A DNA stretch of 64,000 nucleotides, from positions 1-64,000 of the forward strand of contig NZ_JAJIRO010000004.1 of NCBI RefSeq assembly GCF_025717535.1. The letters run 5' to 3'. Made by a program: the position numbers and the translations under genes. Position 1 is the stretch's first letter; every line of letters begins with the position of its first letter. The notes below the pieces were generated by a model. That model made no database searches, was not told where the DNA came from, and saw only the letters and a program-made list of their open reading frames with translations. Positions 52,504 to 63,100 of the stretch are shown one piece after another. The stretch is from Paucibacter sp. Y2R2-4 (lineage in GTDB: Bacteria; Pseudomonadota; Gammaproteobacteria; Burkholderiales; Burkholderiaceae_C).

Positions 52504-54672
52504 ATGAAAGCTCCAGCCAAGCAAAAGCCGGCTTCAGGGAAGCCAGCCGCAGCGCTCATTGACGCCGCGCTCACTCAAATGGGCTGGCCGCCTCGTGCCA
52601 TGCTGAGCCGCATGCCGATGCTGATTGCCTTGCTGGACGGCCAACTCAAGCCGCTGTTTTGCACCGAGGCCCTGTTGCGTTATGCCGGCGGCAGCCCAGT
52701 CGCAGACGCACCGAGCAGCTGGCAGGCTTGGGTTCACCCGGACGACCTGCAGGCGCTGGCTCATGCACGCGAAATGGCTTTGGCACGAAATGGCCGCGCC
52801 TTTGAACATGATGTGCGGCTGCGTGCGTCGGACGGCAGCTTCCGTTGGCATTTGTCGCAACTGAGCCGCTTGGTGGGGGCCAGCAGCGACAGCGATTTTG
52901 AGGCCGACACTGAGGACTGGCTGTTGGCCGTCTACGTGGACATCGACGTACGCAAGCAGGCCGAGGCCAGCTTGAAGGACAGCGATGACCTCTGGAAGCT
53001 CGCCTTGGAAAGCAATGGCGATGGCGTCTGGGACTGGTATGTACAAACCGGCGTGGAGCTCTATTCGCCGCGCATCCTGCAGATCTACGGTTATGCGCCG
53101 GGTGAGATCGACCCGGACCCGGCTGAGTTTGACGCCCGCACCCATCCCGATGATTTGGCCCAAATGCGCGCCGACCGCGATGCCCACTTCTCCGGCCTGA
53201 CGGCGATCTACAGCAATGAACATAGGGTGCTTTGCAAGGATGGCAGTTGGAAATGGGTGCACAGCCGCGGCATGGTGATCAGCCGCGACGAACAGGGTCG
53301 TCCGCTGCGCATGGTGGGCACCCACACCGACATCACCTTGCGCAAGCAGGCCGAGGCGCTGATCTGGGAACAGGCTCATTTTGACGCCCTCACCGGCCTG
53401 CCGAATCGCCGCAGCCTGCGCGACCGGCTGGCGCTGAGTCTGCAGACGGCTGCACATGACCACAGCCAACTGGCGGTGCTCTTCATCGACCTCGACCATT
53501 TCAAGGAAGTCAACGACACCTTGGGTCACGATATGGGCGACGCCTTGCTGATCGAAGCGGCGCGACGCATTCTGGCCAGCGTCGGCCGCAGCGACACCGT
53601 GGCGCGCATGGGCGGCGATGAGTTCACCGTGCTCTTGAACTCCGTCGCCGATGCGGCGCAGGCGGAGCAAATCGCCCAACAAATCATCGCGAACTTGGCC
53701 GCCGCCTTCCATCTCGGCAGCGAACGGGTGTTCGTCTCCGCCAGTATCGGTTTGAGCCTTTACCCCCATGACGGTCAACGCATCGAGACGCTGTTCAAAC
53801 ACGCCGATCAGGCCCTGTATGTAGCCAAGGCCGCGGGCCGCAACCGTCTGGGCCGCTTCACGCCTGAATTGCAAGAGGCCGCCTTGACGCGCATGCGCTT
53901 GAGCAATGACCTGCGCGAAGCCCTGGAGCAAGAACAACTGTTTCTGGAGTACCAACCCATCGTCGACCTGGACACGGGCCAGATCCACAAGGCCGAGGCC
54001 TTGTTGCGATGGAATCACCCGACACTGGGACGCGTCAGCCCGGCGGTTTTCATCCCGCTGGCCGAATCCAGCGGTCTGATCATCGAGATTGGCGAATGGG
54101 TGTTTCAGCAAGCCGCCGCTCAAGCCAAGCAATGGCGGGAGACGGTGGATCCGAGCTTTCAAATCAGCATCAACAAGTCTCCCGTGCAGTTTCGCGACGA
54201 CGCGGCCCGCAATGGCAGTCATCGCAGTTGGGCCCAAAGATTACTAACACTGAATCTGGACGGCTCCGCCCTGACCATTGAAATCACCGAAGGCCTGCTG
54301 CTGGAAGCGGATCAGGGCGTGAAGCAAAGCCTGCAAACCTTGCGCGCTGCAGGTTTTCAAATCTCACTCGATGACTTCGGCACCGGCTTTTCCTCCCTGG
54401 CCTATTTGCACAAGTTCGACATCGACCTGATCAAAATCGATCAACGCTTTGTGCGCGAACTGAGGCCCGATGCCAAAGATCTGGTGCTGTGCAAAGCCAT
54501 CATCACCATGGCCCATGCCTTGGGCATGAAGGTGATCGCTGAAGGCGTGGAAACCGCCGAGCAGAGAGACCTGCTCCAGGACTCGGCCTGCGATTTTGCT
54601 CAGGGCTATTTGTTCGCCCGCCCCATGGGCGCCACAGCTTTGGAGCAGCTGTTGGTGTCGGTCAATGCCTGA
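52504..54672 (+). CDS. PAS-PAS-GGDEF-EAL c-di-GMP enzyme
   Basis: A 722-residue cytoplasmic protein with two PAS domains (about 40-165 and 165-290; SWQAWVHPDDLQAL, PAEFDARTHPDDLAQM), a GGDEF domain with intact ARMGGDEFTVLL and an EAL domain with KAEALLRWNHP, EITEGLLL, LDDFGTGFSSLAYL and IAEGVET. The Asn-Lys-Ser motif replaces the usual Asn-x-Ser (SINKSPVQF). It stands alone, with a shared terminator downstream. Signal unknown. Confidence 0.94.
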   Translation: MKAPAKQKPASGKPAAALIDAALTQMGWPPRAMLSRMPMLIALLDGQLKPLFCTEALLRYAGGSPVADAPSSWQAWVHPDDLQALAHAREMALARNGRAFEHDVRLRASDGSFRWHLSQLSRLVGASSDSDFEADTEDWLLAVYVDIDVRKQAEASLKDSDDLWKLALESNGDGVWDWYVQTGVELYSPRILQIYGYAPGEIDPDPAEFDARTHPDDLAQMRADRDAHFSGLTAIYSNEHRVLCKDGSWKWVHSRGMVISRDEQGRPLRMVGTHTDITLRKQAEALIWEQAHFDALTGLPNRRSLRDRLALSLQTAAHDHSQLAVLFIDLDHFKEVNDTLGHDMGDALLIEAARRILASVGRSDTVARMGGDEFTVLLNSVADAAQAEQIAQQIIANLAAAFHLGSERVFVSASIGLSLYPHDGQRIETLFKHADQALYVAKAAGRNRLGRFTPELQEAALTRMRLSNDLREALEQEQLFLEYQPIVDLDTGQIHKAEALLRWNHPTLGRVSPAVFIPLAESSGLIIEIGEWVFQQAAAQAKQWRETVDPSFQISINKSPVQFRDDAARNGSHRSWAQRLLTLNLDGSALTIEITEGLLLEADQGVKQSLQTLRAAGFQISLDDFGTGFSSLAYLHKFDIDLIKIDQRFVRELRPDAKDLVLCKAIITMAHALGMKVIAEGVETAEQRDLLQDSACDFAQGYLFARPMGATALEQLLVSVNA

Positions 54673-54717
54673 GCCAGGATCGCAAAAGACCCACACAAAA
54701 AGCGACGCAGAATGACA

Positions 54718-54747
54718 AAAGGGCCGATGCTTTCGCATCGGCCCTTT
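54718..54747. terminator. Bidirectional terminator between the GGDEF-EAL gene and tRNA-Leu
   Basis: A 10-bp GC-rich stem GGGCCGATGC/GCATCGGCCC with a TTTC loop, flanked by three A and three T that extend the stem. It serves the rightward gene and the leftward tRNA transcript. Confidence 0.85.
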
Positions 54748-54754
54748 CTCAATT

Positions 54755-54839
<85 letters not shown>

Positions 54840-54892
54840 TTTTCTTCTCGTTGCTTTGGCGTGCTTTGCAGCTCGTTCAGCGAAGAGGCCGG

Positions 54893-54922
54893 ACTATAGC
54901 ATGAGTTTTTGGATTCTGTAAA
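54893..54922 (-). promoter_or_regulatory. tRNA-Leu promoter
   Basis: On the minus strand, -35 TTTACA (54917-54922), 18-bp spacer and -10 TATAGT (54893-54898) with a GC-rich discriminator. The first transcribed bases include the 12-nt element at 54874-54885 also found at 100-111. An AT-rich stretch just upstream (54931-54946, with AACTTT/AAAGTT arms) may be an UP element. Confidence 0.65.
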
Positions 54923-54963
54923 ACGGAGAACAAAACTTTTAAAGTTAAGACGCCCAACACCGA

Positions 54964-54978
54964 TGGCACGGAGCTTGC
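54964..54978 (+). promoter_or_regulatory. Sigma-54 (RpoN) promoter
   Basis: TGGCACG-GAGC-TTGC on the plus strand: GG of the -24 element at 54965-54966 and GC of the -12 element at 54977-54978, exactly 10 bp apart, matching the consensus TGGCAC-N5-TTGC almost perfectly. It lies 43 bp before a 49-codon membrane protein gene. No enhancer-binding site was identified upstream. Confidence 0.75.
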
Positions 54979-55020
54979 GTTAACCCCTGGACATAGCACT
55001 CAGCCCAAAGGGAACACGCC

Positions 55021-55170
55021 ATGGTCAAGAACAAGCTCAGCCTCACGCGCACCCCGCGCCGCAGCCTCTCTGCACTCACCACCCTCAAGGCCTTGGCCTT
55101 GGTCACCATGATCTGGGGCGTGGCCTACCCAGCCCTGCTTTGGGGCATTGGCGCACTGCTGCAGGCCTGA
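55021..55170 (+). CDS. 49-residue single-helix membrane protein behind a sigma-54 promoter
   Basis: A small protein: a basic N-terminus (MVKNKLSLTRTPRR) then one hydrophobic helix (about residues 22-47) containing GVAYPALLWGIG. This helix resembles the N-terminal helix of KdpC, which has a similar V/A-Y-P-L-L-x-T-G pattern, but no kdp genes are present, so it may be a free-standing small membrane protein. AAAGGG lies 10 nt before the ATG. It converges on ureG with 23 bp between the stop codons and is the only gene the sigma-54 promoter can serve before that point. Confidence 0.6.
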   Translation: MVKNKLSLTRTPRRSLSALTTLKALALVTMIWGVAYPALLWGIGALLQA

Positions 55171-55193
55171 AACGCCCCAAGCAGGCGCAGCAC

Positions 55194-55846
<653 letters not shown>

Positions 55847-55850
<4 letters not shown>

Positions 55851-56524
55851 GATCGAAACAGGCGTGAGTACTGGGTTTCATGCCGCGCTGACAAAACAGC
55901 GAGCATGGGCGAAAAGGCTTGGGCCTGGTCTTGCTCTGCCAGCGTCATGGCGCGCGCCACGGCCGCGGGCGTTTCGGCCGCCAGACGAGCCAGGATGCGT
56001 TGCCCCGAACTCTGGCCCAAGGGCGCCGACTTGATGGCTGCGCTCACCATGTTCTCGGCCCAGCCGAAGCTGTAGGCCATCAAAGCATCGGGCAGCGCCG
56101 CGCCGCTGCTGGCCAAGGCCAAGGCCATCACCAAGGGATAGGTGGGCTGACCCAAGGCCTGGCATTGCAGGATCTGCTCGGCGCTGGCGGTGTGATGGTT
56201 GCGCAGCCAATCCAAAAGCGAACGCCCCATTTGCTCGGACTGCAAACGCAGCTCCGCGCTCTCGCGGGTTTGCAGCACCCAGTCATTCAAGACCCGCAAG
56301 CCCGACAGGTCCGCGCAGGCCCAGGCTGCAATAGCGCGCGCCGTCAAAGCCAGGTCGCCGCGCGTCTGCGTCAGCGCGAGTTGCTGCGACAGCCATTCGG
56401 CCGCGCTCGCCTCGTCATGCACCCGACCATGCTCGACCGCCGACTCCAAGCCCTCGGAGTAAGAAAAGCCCCCAATCGGCAAGGCCGGCGAGGCCAGCCA
56501 CATCAACTGCAGCAAGGCACTCAT
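55847..56524 (-). CDS. ureF: Urease accessory protein UreF
   Basis: A 225-residue all-helical scaffold protein that joins UreG to the apo-urease complex. [23 protein letters not shown] and [21 protein letters not shown] are family blocks, given here only as markers: A-L-P-I-G-x-F-x-Y-S-x-G-L-E near the N-terminus and S-W/A-x-x-N-x-V-x-A-A-I-K later. It overlaps ureE and ureG by 4 bp each, so the three are translated together. UreF normally works with UreD, which is not encoded in the cluster. Confidence 0.96.
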
Positions 56525-57045
56525 GGGTGGGGATGGGGATGGGGGTGTGCATGTGAATGCGCATGGCCATGTTCATGGGAGTGGGCGTGCCCGGCGCCAT
56601 ACGCCCCGGCCTCAGGTTCAAAGGGCGCGTTCACCGCAGCCACTCGGAGGTGCATGGCCTGCAGCATCTCGGCCAAGACATGGTCGGGCTCGATCTGCAA
56701 ATAGTCGGGCCGCAGTTCGATGGGCACATGGCGGTTGCCCAAGTGATAGGCCGCGCGAATCAGATCAAAGGGCGAGCCATGTTCCGGGCAAGCGCTGATG
56801 CGCAGCAAGGCCTGCGGCGCGGCCGTGACACGGATCAAGGACCCGTCCTCGGCCACCAACACATCGCCCCCGCGCAAAACGGTGCCGCGCGGCAAGAAAA
56901 CACCGAGACTGCGGCCCAGGCTGTCTTGCGCTTGGAAGCGACTTTTTTGACGGCAGTCCCAGTCCAACAAGAGCTCGCTGGCGCGCTTCAACAGCACGGC
57001 GGCCAAACCCTGGCCCTGAGGAATCCGCTTGGACACTTGCAGCAT
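56521..57045 (-). CDS. ureE: Urease accessory nickel metallochaperone UreE
   Basis: A 174-residue nickel carrier: N-terminal peptide-binding domain (residues about 1-70; RLRA-like [12 protein letters not shown]), metal-binding domain with the conserved His in [12 protein letters not shown], and a very His-rich C-terminal tail of about 25 residues with alternating His and Ala, Ser, Glu, Gly or Pro. Such tails store extra nickel. ureC ends 11 bp upstream. Confidence 0.96.
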   Translation of the reverse strand: MLQVSKRIPQGQGLAAVLLKRASELLLDWDCRQKSRFQAQDSLGRSLGVFLPRGTVLRGGDVLVAEDGSLIRVTAAPQALLRISACPEHGSPFDLIRAAYHLGNRHVPIELRPDYLQIEPDHVLAEMLQAMHLRVAAVNAPFEPEAGAYGAGHAHSHEHGHAHSHAHPHPHPHP

Positions 57046-57056
57046 TGATCAATGCC

Positions 57057-58820
57057 TCAAAACAGAAAATAGCGCTGCGCCATTGGCAGCGAAGTCGCGG
57101 GTTCGCAGCTGAGCAATTGCCCATCAGCGCGCACCGCATAGGTTTGGGCATCGACTTCCATGCGCGGCAAATAGTCGTTATGAATCATGTCGCGCTTGCC
57201 AATGCCGCGGATGTTTTTCACCGCCGCCAAGGTCTTGCTCAAGCCATAGCGCTGGCCCACGCCGGCCGCCATTGCGGCTTGCGAGACAAAGGTCAAGGAA
57301 CCACGCGCCAGCGCGCCACCGTAAGCCCCAAACATCGATCGGTAGTGCACCGGCTGCGGTGTCGGAATCGAGGCACTGGGGTCACCCATGGCGGCCATGG
57401 CAATGCTGCCGCCCTTCAAAATGAAGCTGGGTTTGACGCCAAAGAAGGCCGGCTTCCAGATCACCAGATCGGCCCATTTGCCCACCTCAATGCTGCCGAC
57501 CTCATGGCTGATGCCATGCGCAATCGCCGGGTTGATGGCCAGCTTGGCCACATAACGCTTCACCCTTGCGTTGTCGTTACGCGCCCCATCGCCGGGCAAG
57601 GCGCCGCGCTGCGTCTTCATTTTGTGCGCCGTTTGCCAGCAGCGAATGATGACCTCGCCGACCCGGCCCATGGCCTGCGAGTCAGAGCTGAACATGCTGA
57701 TGGCGCCCAGGTCATGCAAGATGTCTTCGGCGGCAATGGTCTCGCGGCGGATGCGGCTTTCGGCAAAAGCCAGATCCTCGGCGATGGCCGGGTCCAGGTG
57801 ATGGCAGACCATCAACATGTCCACATGCTCATCCAGCGTGTTGATGGTGTAAGGCCGAGTCGGATTGGTGGAAGACGGCAGCACATTGGCCTCGCCCACC
57901 ACCTTCAAGATATCGGGCGCATGGCCGCCGCCCGCGCCCTCGGTGTGGAAGGTGTGGATGGTGCGGCCCTTGAAGGCCGCGACCGTGTCTTCCACAAAGC
58001 CACTCTCATTGAGCGTGTCAGTGTGGATGGCCACTTGCGTGTCGGTGGCTTCGGCCACGTTCAGGCAGTTGTCGATGGCGGCCGGCGTCGTGCCCCAGTC
58101 TTCGTGCAGCTTCAGGCCAATGGCGCCGGCCTCGATTTGCTCATGCAGGGCGCCGGGCAGGCTGGCATTGCCCTTGCCCATCAAGCCCAGATTCATCGGG
58201 AAGGCATCGGCCGCCTGCAGCATGCGTTCGATATGCCAAGCGCCCGGCGTGCAGGTGGTGGCGAAGGTGCCGGTGGCCGGCCCGGTGCCGCCGCCCAGCA
58301 TGGTCGTCACGCCGCTGGAGAGCGCCTCTTCGATCTGCTGCGGGCAGATGAAGTGGATGTGGGTGTCCACCGCGCCGGCGGTCACGATCATGCCCTCGCA
58401 GGCAATCACCTCAGTGCCGGGGCCGATGATGATGTCCACGCCGGGCTGGGTGTCGGGGTTGCCGGCCTTGCCGATGGCGGCGATGCGGCCGTTCTTCAGG
58501 CCGATGTCGGCTTTGACGATGCCCCAGTGGTCAAGGATCAGGGCGTTGGTCATGACCGTGTCAACCGCCCCTCCGTCCTTCCCATCACCGCGGCCGCGTT
58601 GCGACTGCGCCATGCCGTCGCGTATGGTCTTGCCGCCGCCGAACTTCACTTCTTCGCCATAGCCGACGGCATTGCCGGCGGCGTCGACACGTCCCTCGCC
58701 TGCGCGCAGGGTCAGGTCTTGCTCCACCTCAATGATCAGCGCGGTATCCGCCAAACGCAGGCGGTCGCCCACGGTCGGGCCATACATCTCCGCATAGGCG
58801 CGGCGTCCAATGGTGGCCAT
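57057..58820 (-). CDS. ureC: Urease alpha (catalytic) subunit
   Basis: A 587-residue urea amidohydrolase. The nickel-binding His pair is in [11 protein letters not shown], the carbamylated Lys is in [12 protein letters not shown], and the catalytic His in [13 protein letters not shown]. Compared with enterobacterial UreC there is an extra stretch of about 15 residues between EQDLT and [11 protein letters not shown] (residues about 34-50, rich in Gly, Ala, Arg) and an altered region near [19 protein letters not shown] 58820 overlaps the ureB stop by one base; a GTG one codon upstream is unlikely. Confidence 0.98.
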   Translation of the reverse strand: MATIGRRAYAEMYGPTVGDRLRLADTALIIEVEQDLTLRAGEGRVDAAGNAVGYGEEVKFGGGKTIRDGMAQSQRGRGDGKDGGAVDTVMTNALILDHWGIVKADIGLKNGRIAAIGKAGNPDTQPGVDIIIGPGTEVIACEGMIVTAGAVDTHIHFICPQQIEEALSSGVTTMLGGGTGPATGTFATTCTPGAWHIERMLQAADAFPMNLGLMGKGNASLPGALHEQIEAGAIGLKLHEDWGTTPAAIDNCLNVAEATDTQVAIHTDTLNESGFVEDTVAAFKGRTIHTFHTEGAGGGHAPDILKVVGEANVLPSSTNPTRPYTINTLDEHVDMLMVCHHLDPAIAEDLAFAESRIRRETIAAEDILHDLGAISMFSSDSQAMGRVGEVIIRCWQTAHKMKTQRGALPGDGARNDNARVKRYVAKLAINPAIAHGISHEVGSIEVGKWADLVIWKPAFFGVKPSFILKGGSIAMAAMGDPSASIPTPQPVHYRSMFGAYGGALARGSLTFVSQAAMAAGVGQRYGLSKTLAAVKNIRGIGKRDMIHNDYLPRMEVDAQTYAVRADGQLLSCEPATSLPMAQRYFLF

Positions 58821-59125
58821 CACAAAGGCCCTTGCACCAGGCCGCGAAAGCCGTAGACGATGCGATCGCCGGCCAGATCGACCAGCTCCACCGTGCGCTG
58901 CTGGCCCGGCTCAAAACGCACCGCCAGGCCCGAGGCGATGTTCAGCCGCATGCCGCGCGCGGCAGCGCGGTCGAAGCTGAGCGCCGCATTGGTCTCGGCA
59001 AAGTGGTAGTGCGAACCGACCTGAATCGGCCGATCGCCAATGTTTTGCACCACCAGGCTGAGCGTGCGCCGGCCGGGATTGAGCTGATGCTCGCCCGCAT
59101 CAGTAAAGAGTTCGCCGGGGATCAT
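58820..59125 (-). CDS. ureB: Urease beta subunit
   Basis: A 101-residue structural subunit starting [19 protein letters not shown], with [13 protein letters not shown] and the C-terminal [11 protein letters not shown]. It packs with UreA and UreC in the active trimer. Two ATG codons stand in tandem; I use the second (59125), which is better spaced from GAG. The nickel transporter gene ends 5 bp upstream. Confidence 0.97.
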   Translation of the reverse strand: MIPGELFTDAGEHQLNPGRRTLSLVVQNIGDRPIQVGSHYHFAETNAALSFDRAAARGMRLNIASGLAVRFEPGQQRTVELVDLAGDRIVYGFRGLVQGPL

Positions 59126-59130
59126 CATGC

Positions 59131-59712
59131 TCAAACCACCCGCAGCAACAAGCCCAGGCCCAGCAGCGCGATACCGCCGCCCAGCATGCGGCTCAAGCCA
59201 AGCTGCCAAAGTGCATTGCGGCGCAAGACCAAGCCCATCGCCAAGCCCAGCAAATGCAAGCCCCAGGTGGCCACCACCATGCCGATCAAGGCCAGGCTGC
59301 CCTCCAACTCGCTGCCATGGGCCACACCGTGGAAGAAGGCAAAAAAGCCCACCAGCGCCATGGCCAAAGCCGGCCCCATCTGCTGCCGCAGCGCAGCCAA
59401 CAAACCCAAGCACAAGACGGACACCGCAATCATCGGCTCCAGCGCCGGCAAGCCCATCTCAGCCAAACCGCCCAGGCCGGCCAAGGCGCCAGCCAGCAAC
59501 ATCAAGGCAAAGGCCAGCGGCGCGCGCCAGGGGCGCTGCAAGGCCAAGCCGCTCCACAGGCCGACGGCCAGCATGGCAGCCAAATGGTCCGCGCCGCTGA
59601 GCGGATGAACAAAGCCGCTCAAGAAGTCATGGCCGTGGGCGACGTCCCCGGTGTGCGAAGCCGCCAAGACCGGCAAGAGGGCGGACAGTGCGGTGACGAA
59701 AAAACGCTTCAT
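59131..59712 (-). CDS. ureJ: HupE/UreJ-family nickel permease
   Basis: A 193-residue membrane protein with a signal-like N-terminus and about six helices. The family signature [18 protein letters not shown] lies in the first part (His and Asp likely bind Ni2+), and [16 protein letters not shown] carries further conserved His residues. It should supply nickel for urease. It sits between ureA and ureB. ATG 59712 is chosen over a frame extending to 59754. Confidence 0.92.
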   Translation of the reverse strand: MKRFFVTALSALLPVLAASHTGDVAHGHDFLSGFVHPLSGADHLAAMLAVGLWSGLALQRPWRAPLAFALMLLAGALAGLGGLAEMGLPALEPMIAVSVLCLGLLAALRQQMGPALAMALVGFFAFFHGVAHGSELEGSLALIGMVVATWGLHLLGLAMGLVLRRNALWQLGLSRMLGGGIALLGLGLLLRVV

Positions 59713-59746
59713 GCAAACACTCCTGAATACGAAAAAAGGCTGGGCT

Positions 59747-60049
59747 TCAAACAATCGGCTGGTGCACCGTCACCAGCTTGGTGCCGTCGGGGAACGTGGC
59801 CTCCACCTGAATGTCGGCAATCATTTCGGCCACGCCGTCCATCACGTCAGCGCGGCTGAGTAAGTCGCGGCCCTCGCTCATCAACTGCGCCACGGTCTTG
59901 CCGTCGCGCGCGCCTTCCATCACCGCGGCGCTGATGAAGGCCACCGCCTCCGGGTAGTTCAGCTTCAATCCGCGAGCGCGGCGGCGCTCGGCCAGCAAGG
60001 CGGCGGTGAAGATCAAGAGCTTGTCGCGCTCTCGGGGAGTCAATTCCAT
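59747..60049 (-). CDS. ureA: Urease gamma subunit
   Basis: A 100-residue structural subunit: [45 protein letters not shown] and the C-terminal [15 protein letters not shown] are classic UreA. It is the first gene of the cluster here; ureD, which usually precedes it, is missing, and the divergent transporter-kinase gene begins 102 bp away. Confidence 0.98.
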   Translation of the reverse strand: MELTPRERDKLLIFTAALLAERRRARGLKLNYPEAVAFISAAVMEGARDGKTVAQLMSEGRDLLSRADVMDGVAEMIADIQVEATFPDGTKLVTVHQPIV

Positions 60050-60151
60050 GGCAGGGCCTGAATTCGCTGTGGTCCCTCAGTCTTAGCAAGCCCCGTGCCG
60101 CTTTTGCTCATCACCAGCGCAGCGGGCACGAAACCTGCACACCCCAGCGGC
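60050..60151. promoter_or_regulatory. Divergent intergenic region between ureA and the transporter-kinase gene
   Basis: This 102-bp interval must contain both the urease promoter (leftward) and the transporter-kinase promoter (rightward), unless the GTG at 60095 is the true start of the latter. I see no clear -10/-35 pair, sigma-54 site or NtrC site in it. Confidence 0.35.
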
Positions 60152-63100
60152 ATGAGCGAGCTCGCCGCCAGTCCCTGCCCAAGCACCACCCCAAGCATCA
60201 GCCCTGCCACCAGCAGCGCGCCCCAGCGCGTCATCAAGGTGCGCCGGGACTACAACGCCTGGGTGGCCAGCGAAACGCTGGAAGACTATGCGCTGCGCTA
60301 CACGCCGCAGCGCTTTCGGCGCTGGTCCAAGTTTCGGGTGGCCAACACCGCCTTTGGCGCGGCCTCGTTTCTGATCTTGGAAGCGGTGGGCGCCACGCTG
60401 CTGCTGCAATACGGTTGGGCGAATGCCTGTTGGGCGATTCTGGCCACCGGTCTGATCATCTTTCTGGCCGGCCTGCCCATCAGCATCTATGCCGCTCGCT
60501 ACGGCGTGGACATGGACTTGCTGACCCGCGGCGCCGGCTTTGGCTATATCGGCTCGACCCTGACCTCGCTGATCTACGCCAGCTTCACCTTCATCTTCTT
60601 TGCGCTCGAAGCGGCCGTGATGGCCTATGCCCTGGATCTGGCGCTGGACATCCCGCCGCGCTGGGGCTATCTCATTTGCGCGCTGGTGGTGATCCCCTGG
60701 GTCACCCATGGGGTCTCGCTGATCAGTCGGCTGCAACTGCTCACTCAGCCGCTGTGGCTGCTGATGCTCTTGCTGCCCTATGGCTTTGTTTGGGTGCGTG
60801 AACCCGCTGCTTTCGCGGGCATCACGCACCAGATTGGCGTGCAGTCCGGCGCTGCGGGTTTTGATCTGCGCTACTTCGGTGCAGCACTCACCGTGGGCAT
60901 TGCCCTGATCACGCAAATGGGCGAGCAAGCCGACTACCTGCGTTTCATGCCCGCCCTGCGCGCGAACGCCAGCATTGCGGAGCGGCGCCGCTGGTGGACT
61001 GCGGTGCTGGTGGGCGGGCCGGGCTGGGTGGTGTTGGGCGTGTTGAAGATGCTGGGCGGCGCGCTGCTGGCCTATCTGGCCCTCAGCCACGCGGTGCCGC
61101 CGGAGCGCGCCGTGGACCCGAATCAGATGTATCTGGCGGCCTATGAATATGTATTCCCGCACTACGGCTGGGCGGTGGCCGCCACCGCGCTCTTTGTGGT
61201 GATCTCGCAGCTGAAGATCAATGTCACCAATGCCTATGCCGGCTCCCTGGCCTGGAGCAACTTCTTCTCGCGCCTGACCCACAGCCACCCCGGCCGGGTG
61301 GTCTGGGTGGTGTTCAACACCTTCATTGCCTTCTTGCTGATGGAGATGAATGTGTTCGAGGCTCTGGGTCTGGTGCTGGGGCTTTATGGCAATGTGGCCA
61401 TCGCCTGGATGATGGCGGTGGTGGCAGATCTGGTGATCAACAAGCCCATGGGTTGGTCGCCAGCCGGCATCGAGTTCAAGCGCGCCCATCTGTACGACAT
61501 CAACCCGGTGGGCGTGGGCGCCATGGCCCTGGCCTCGCTACTTTCGGTGAGCGCGCATCTGGGTCTCTTCGGCGAAGGGCTGCAGGCTTTCTCGGCCTTG
61601 ATCGCCATGGGCTGCGCCCTGCTGGCCTCGCCGCTGATCGCCTGGGCCACGCGTGGGCGCTATTACCTGGCGCGCTCGGCGAGCACCGCCACTCCAGCCG
61701 CCGAAGCAGGCAGCTACACCCGCCTGGTCAACCGGCGCTGCGTGATCTGCGAGCGCAGCTATGAAGGCCCAGACATGGCACACTGCCCGGCCTATCAAGG
61801 CCCGATCTGCTCCTTGTGCTGCACGCTGGACGCGCGCTGCGGCGACTTGTGCAAGCCGCAGGCCAAGCTCTCGGCCCAATGGGCGGCGGCGCTGCGCTGG
61901 CTTTTGCCGCGCAAGACCTGGCCCTTTTTGGACAATGGCCTGAGCCACTTCTTGCTCTTGATGGGCGTGGCGCTGCCGCTGCTGGCCGGCTTGTTCGGCC
62001 TGCTCTACAGCCAGGAGCTGCGCAGCCTGGCCGGCACTGCGGACACCCAGGCCTTGCAGAGCCTGCGCGCCGGCTTCATCAAGGCCTATGTGCTGCTCGG
62101 CCTGGTGGCCGGCATTGCCGCGTGGTGGTTGGTGCTGACGCATCAAAGCCGCGAGGTCGCTCAAGAAGAGTCGAACCGCCAAACCGAGGCCTTGATGCGC
62201 GAAATCGCCTCGCACCAGCGCACCGACGAAGCGCTGCAAGCCGCGCGGCTCTTGGCCGAGCGCGCCCAAGCCGCGGCGGAAGCCGCCAACCAGGCCAAGA
62301 GCCGCTACGTCAGCGCCATCAGCCACGAGCTGCGCACGCCGCTGAACAGCATCTTGGGCTATGCCCAGCTGATGGCCGAAGACCCCACGCAAGACCTGCC
62401 CCCCAGGCGCCGCCAGGCGGTGCAAGTAATCAAGCGCAGCGGCGAGCACTTGCTGCAACTGATTGACGGCACGCTGGACCTGGCGCGCATCGAAGCCGGC
62501 AAGCTCAGCCTGGAGCTCGCGCCCATGCGCTTTGAAGACTGCCTGCATGAACTGGCCGAGATGTTCGAGCCGCAAGCCGCCGCCAAGGGGCTGCGCTTTC
62601 ACTTTGAGCCGCAGGGCGAATTGCCCACTTGCGTGCGGGCCGACGAGCGGCGCCTGCGTCAGATCCTCATCAATCTGATTGGCAATGCGCTCAAGTTCAC
62701 GCAGCAGGGCGCGGTGCGCCTGCGGGTGCGCCATGCGCGCGAGATGGCCTGGATTGAGGTGCAAGACAGCGGCCCCGGCATGAGCGAAGCCGACTTGGCG
62801 CGCATCTTCGAACCCTTCACTCGCGGCAGCGCGTCGGGCGAAGCCACGAGAGAGGTCGCCAGAGAAGCCGGTACCGGCTTGGGCCTGAGCATTGCCAAGA
62901 TGCTGGCCGCGCTGATGGGGGGTGAGCTGACGGTGCGCAGCCGCTTGGGCGAGGGCTCAACGTTCACCGTCAAGCTCTTCTTGCCGGCCATCGCCGAGTC
63001 CGGCCTGCCGCATGCTCAAGCCCGCGCCATCCATCGTCCATTGCCCCGTTTGGGCTATGCCGGGGCGCGCCGCACCGTGCTCTTGGTCGATAACGAAGAA

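Noticed and set aside
54934-54946. AACTTT-T-AAAGTT inverted repeat as an operator of the sigma-54 gene
   Set aside because: Its place directly upstream of the tRNA-Leu -35 makes an UP element the simpler explanation.
60083-61489. Long minus-strand frame opposite the transporter-kinase gene, in the position expected for ureD
   Set aside because: Its translation is rich in His, Gln, Arg and Gly with no UreD motifs; it mirrors the real plus-strand gene.
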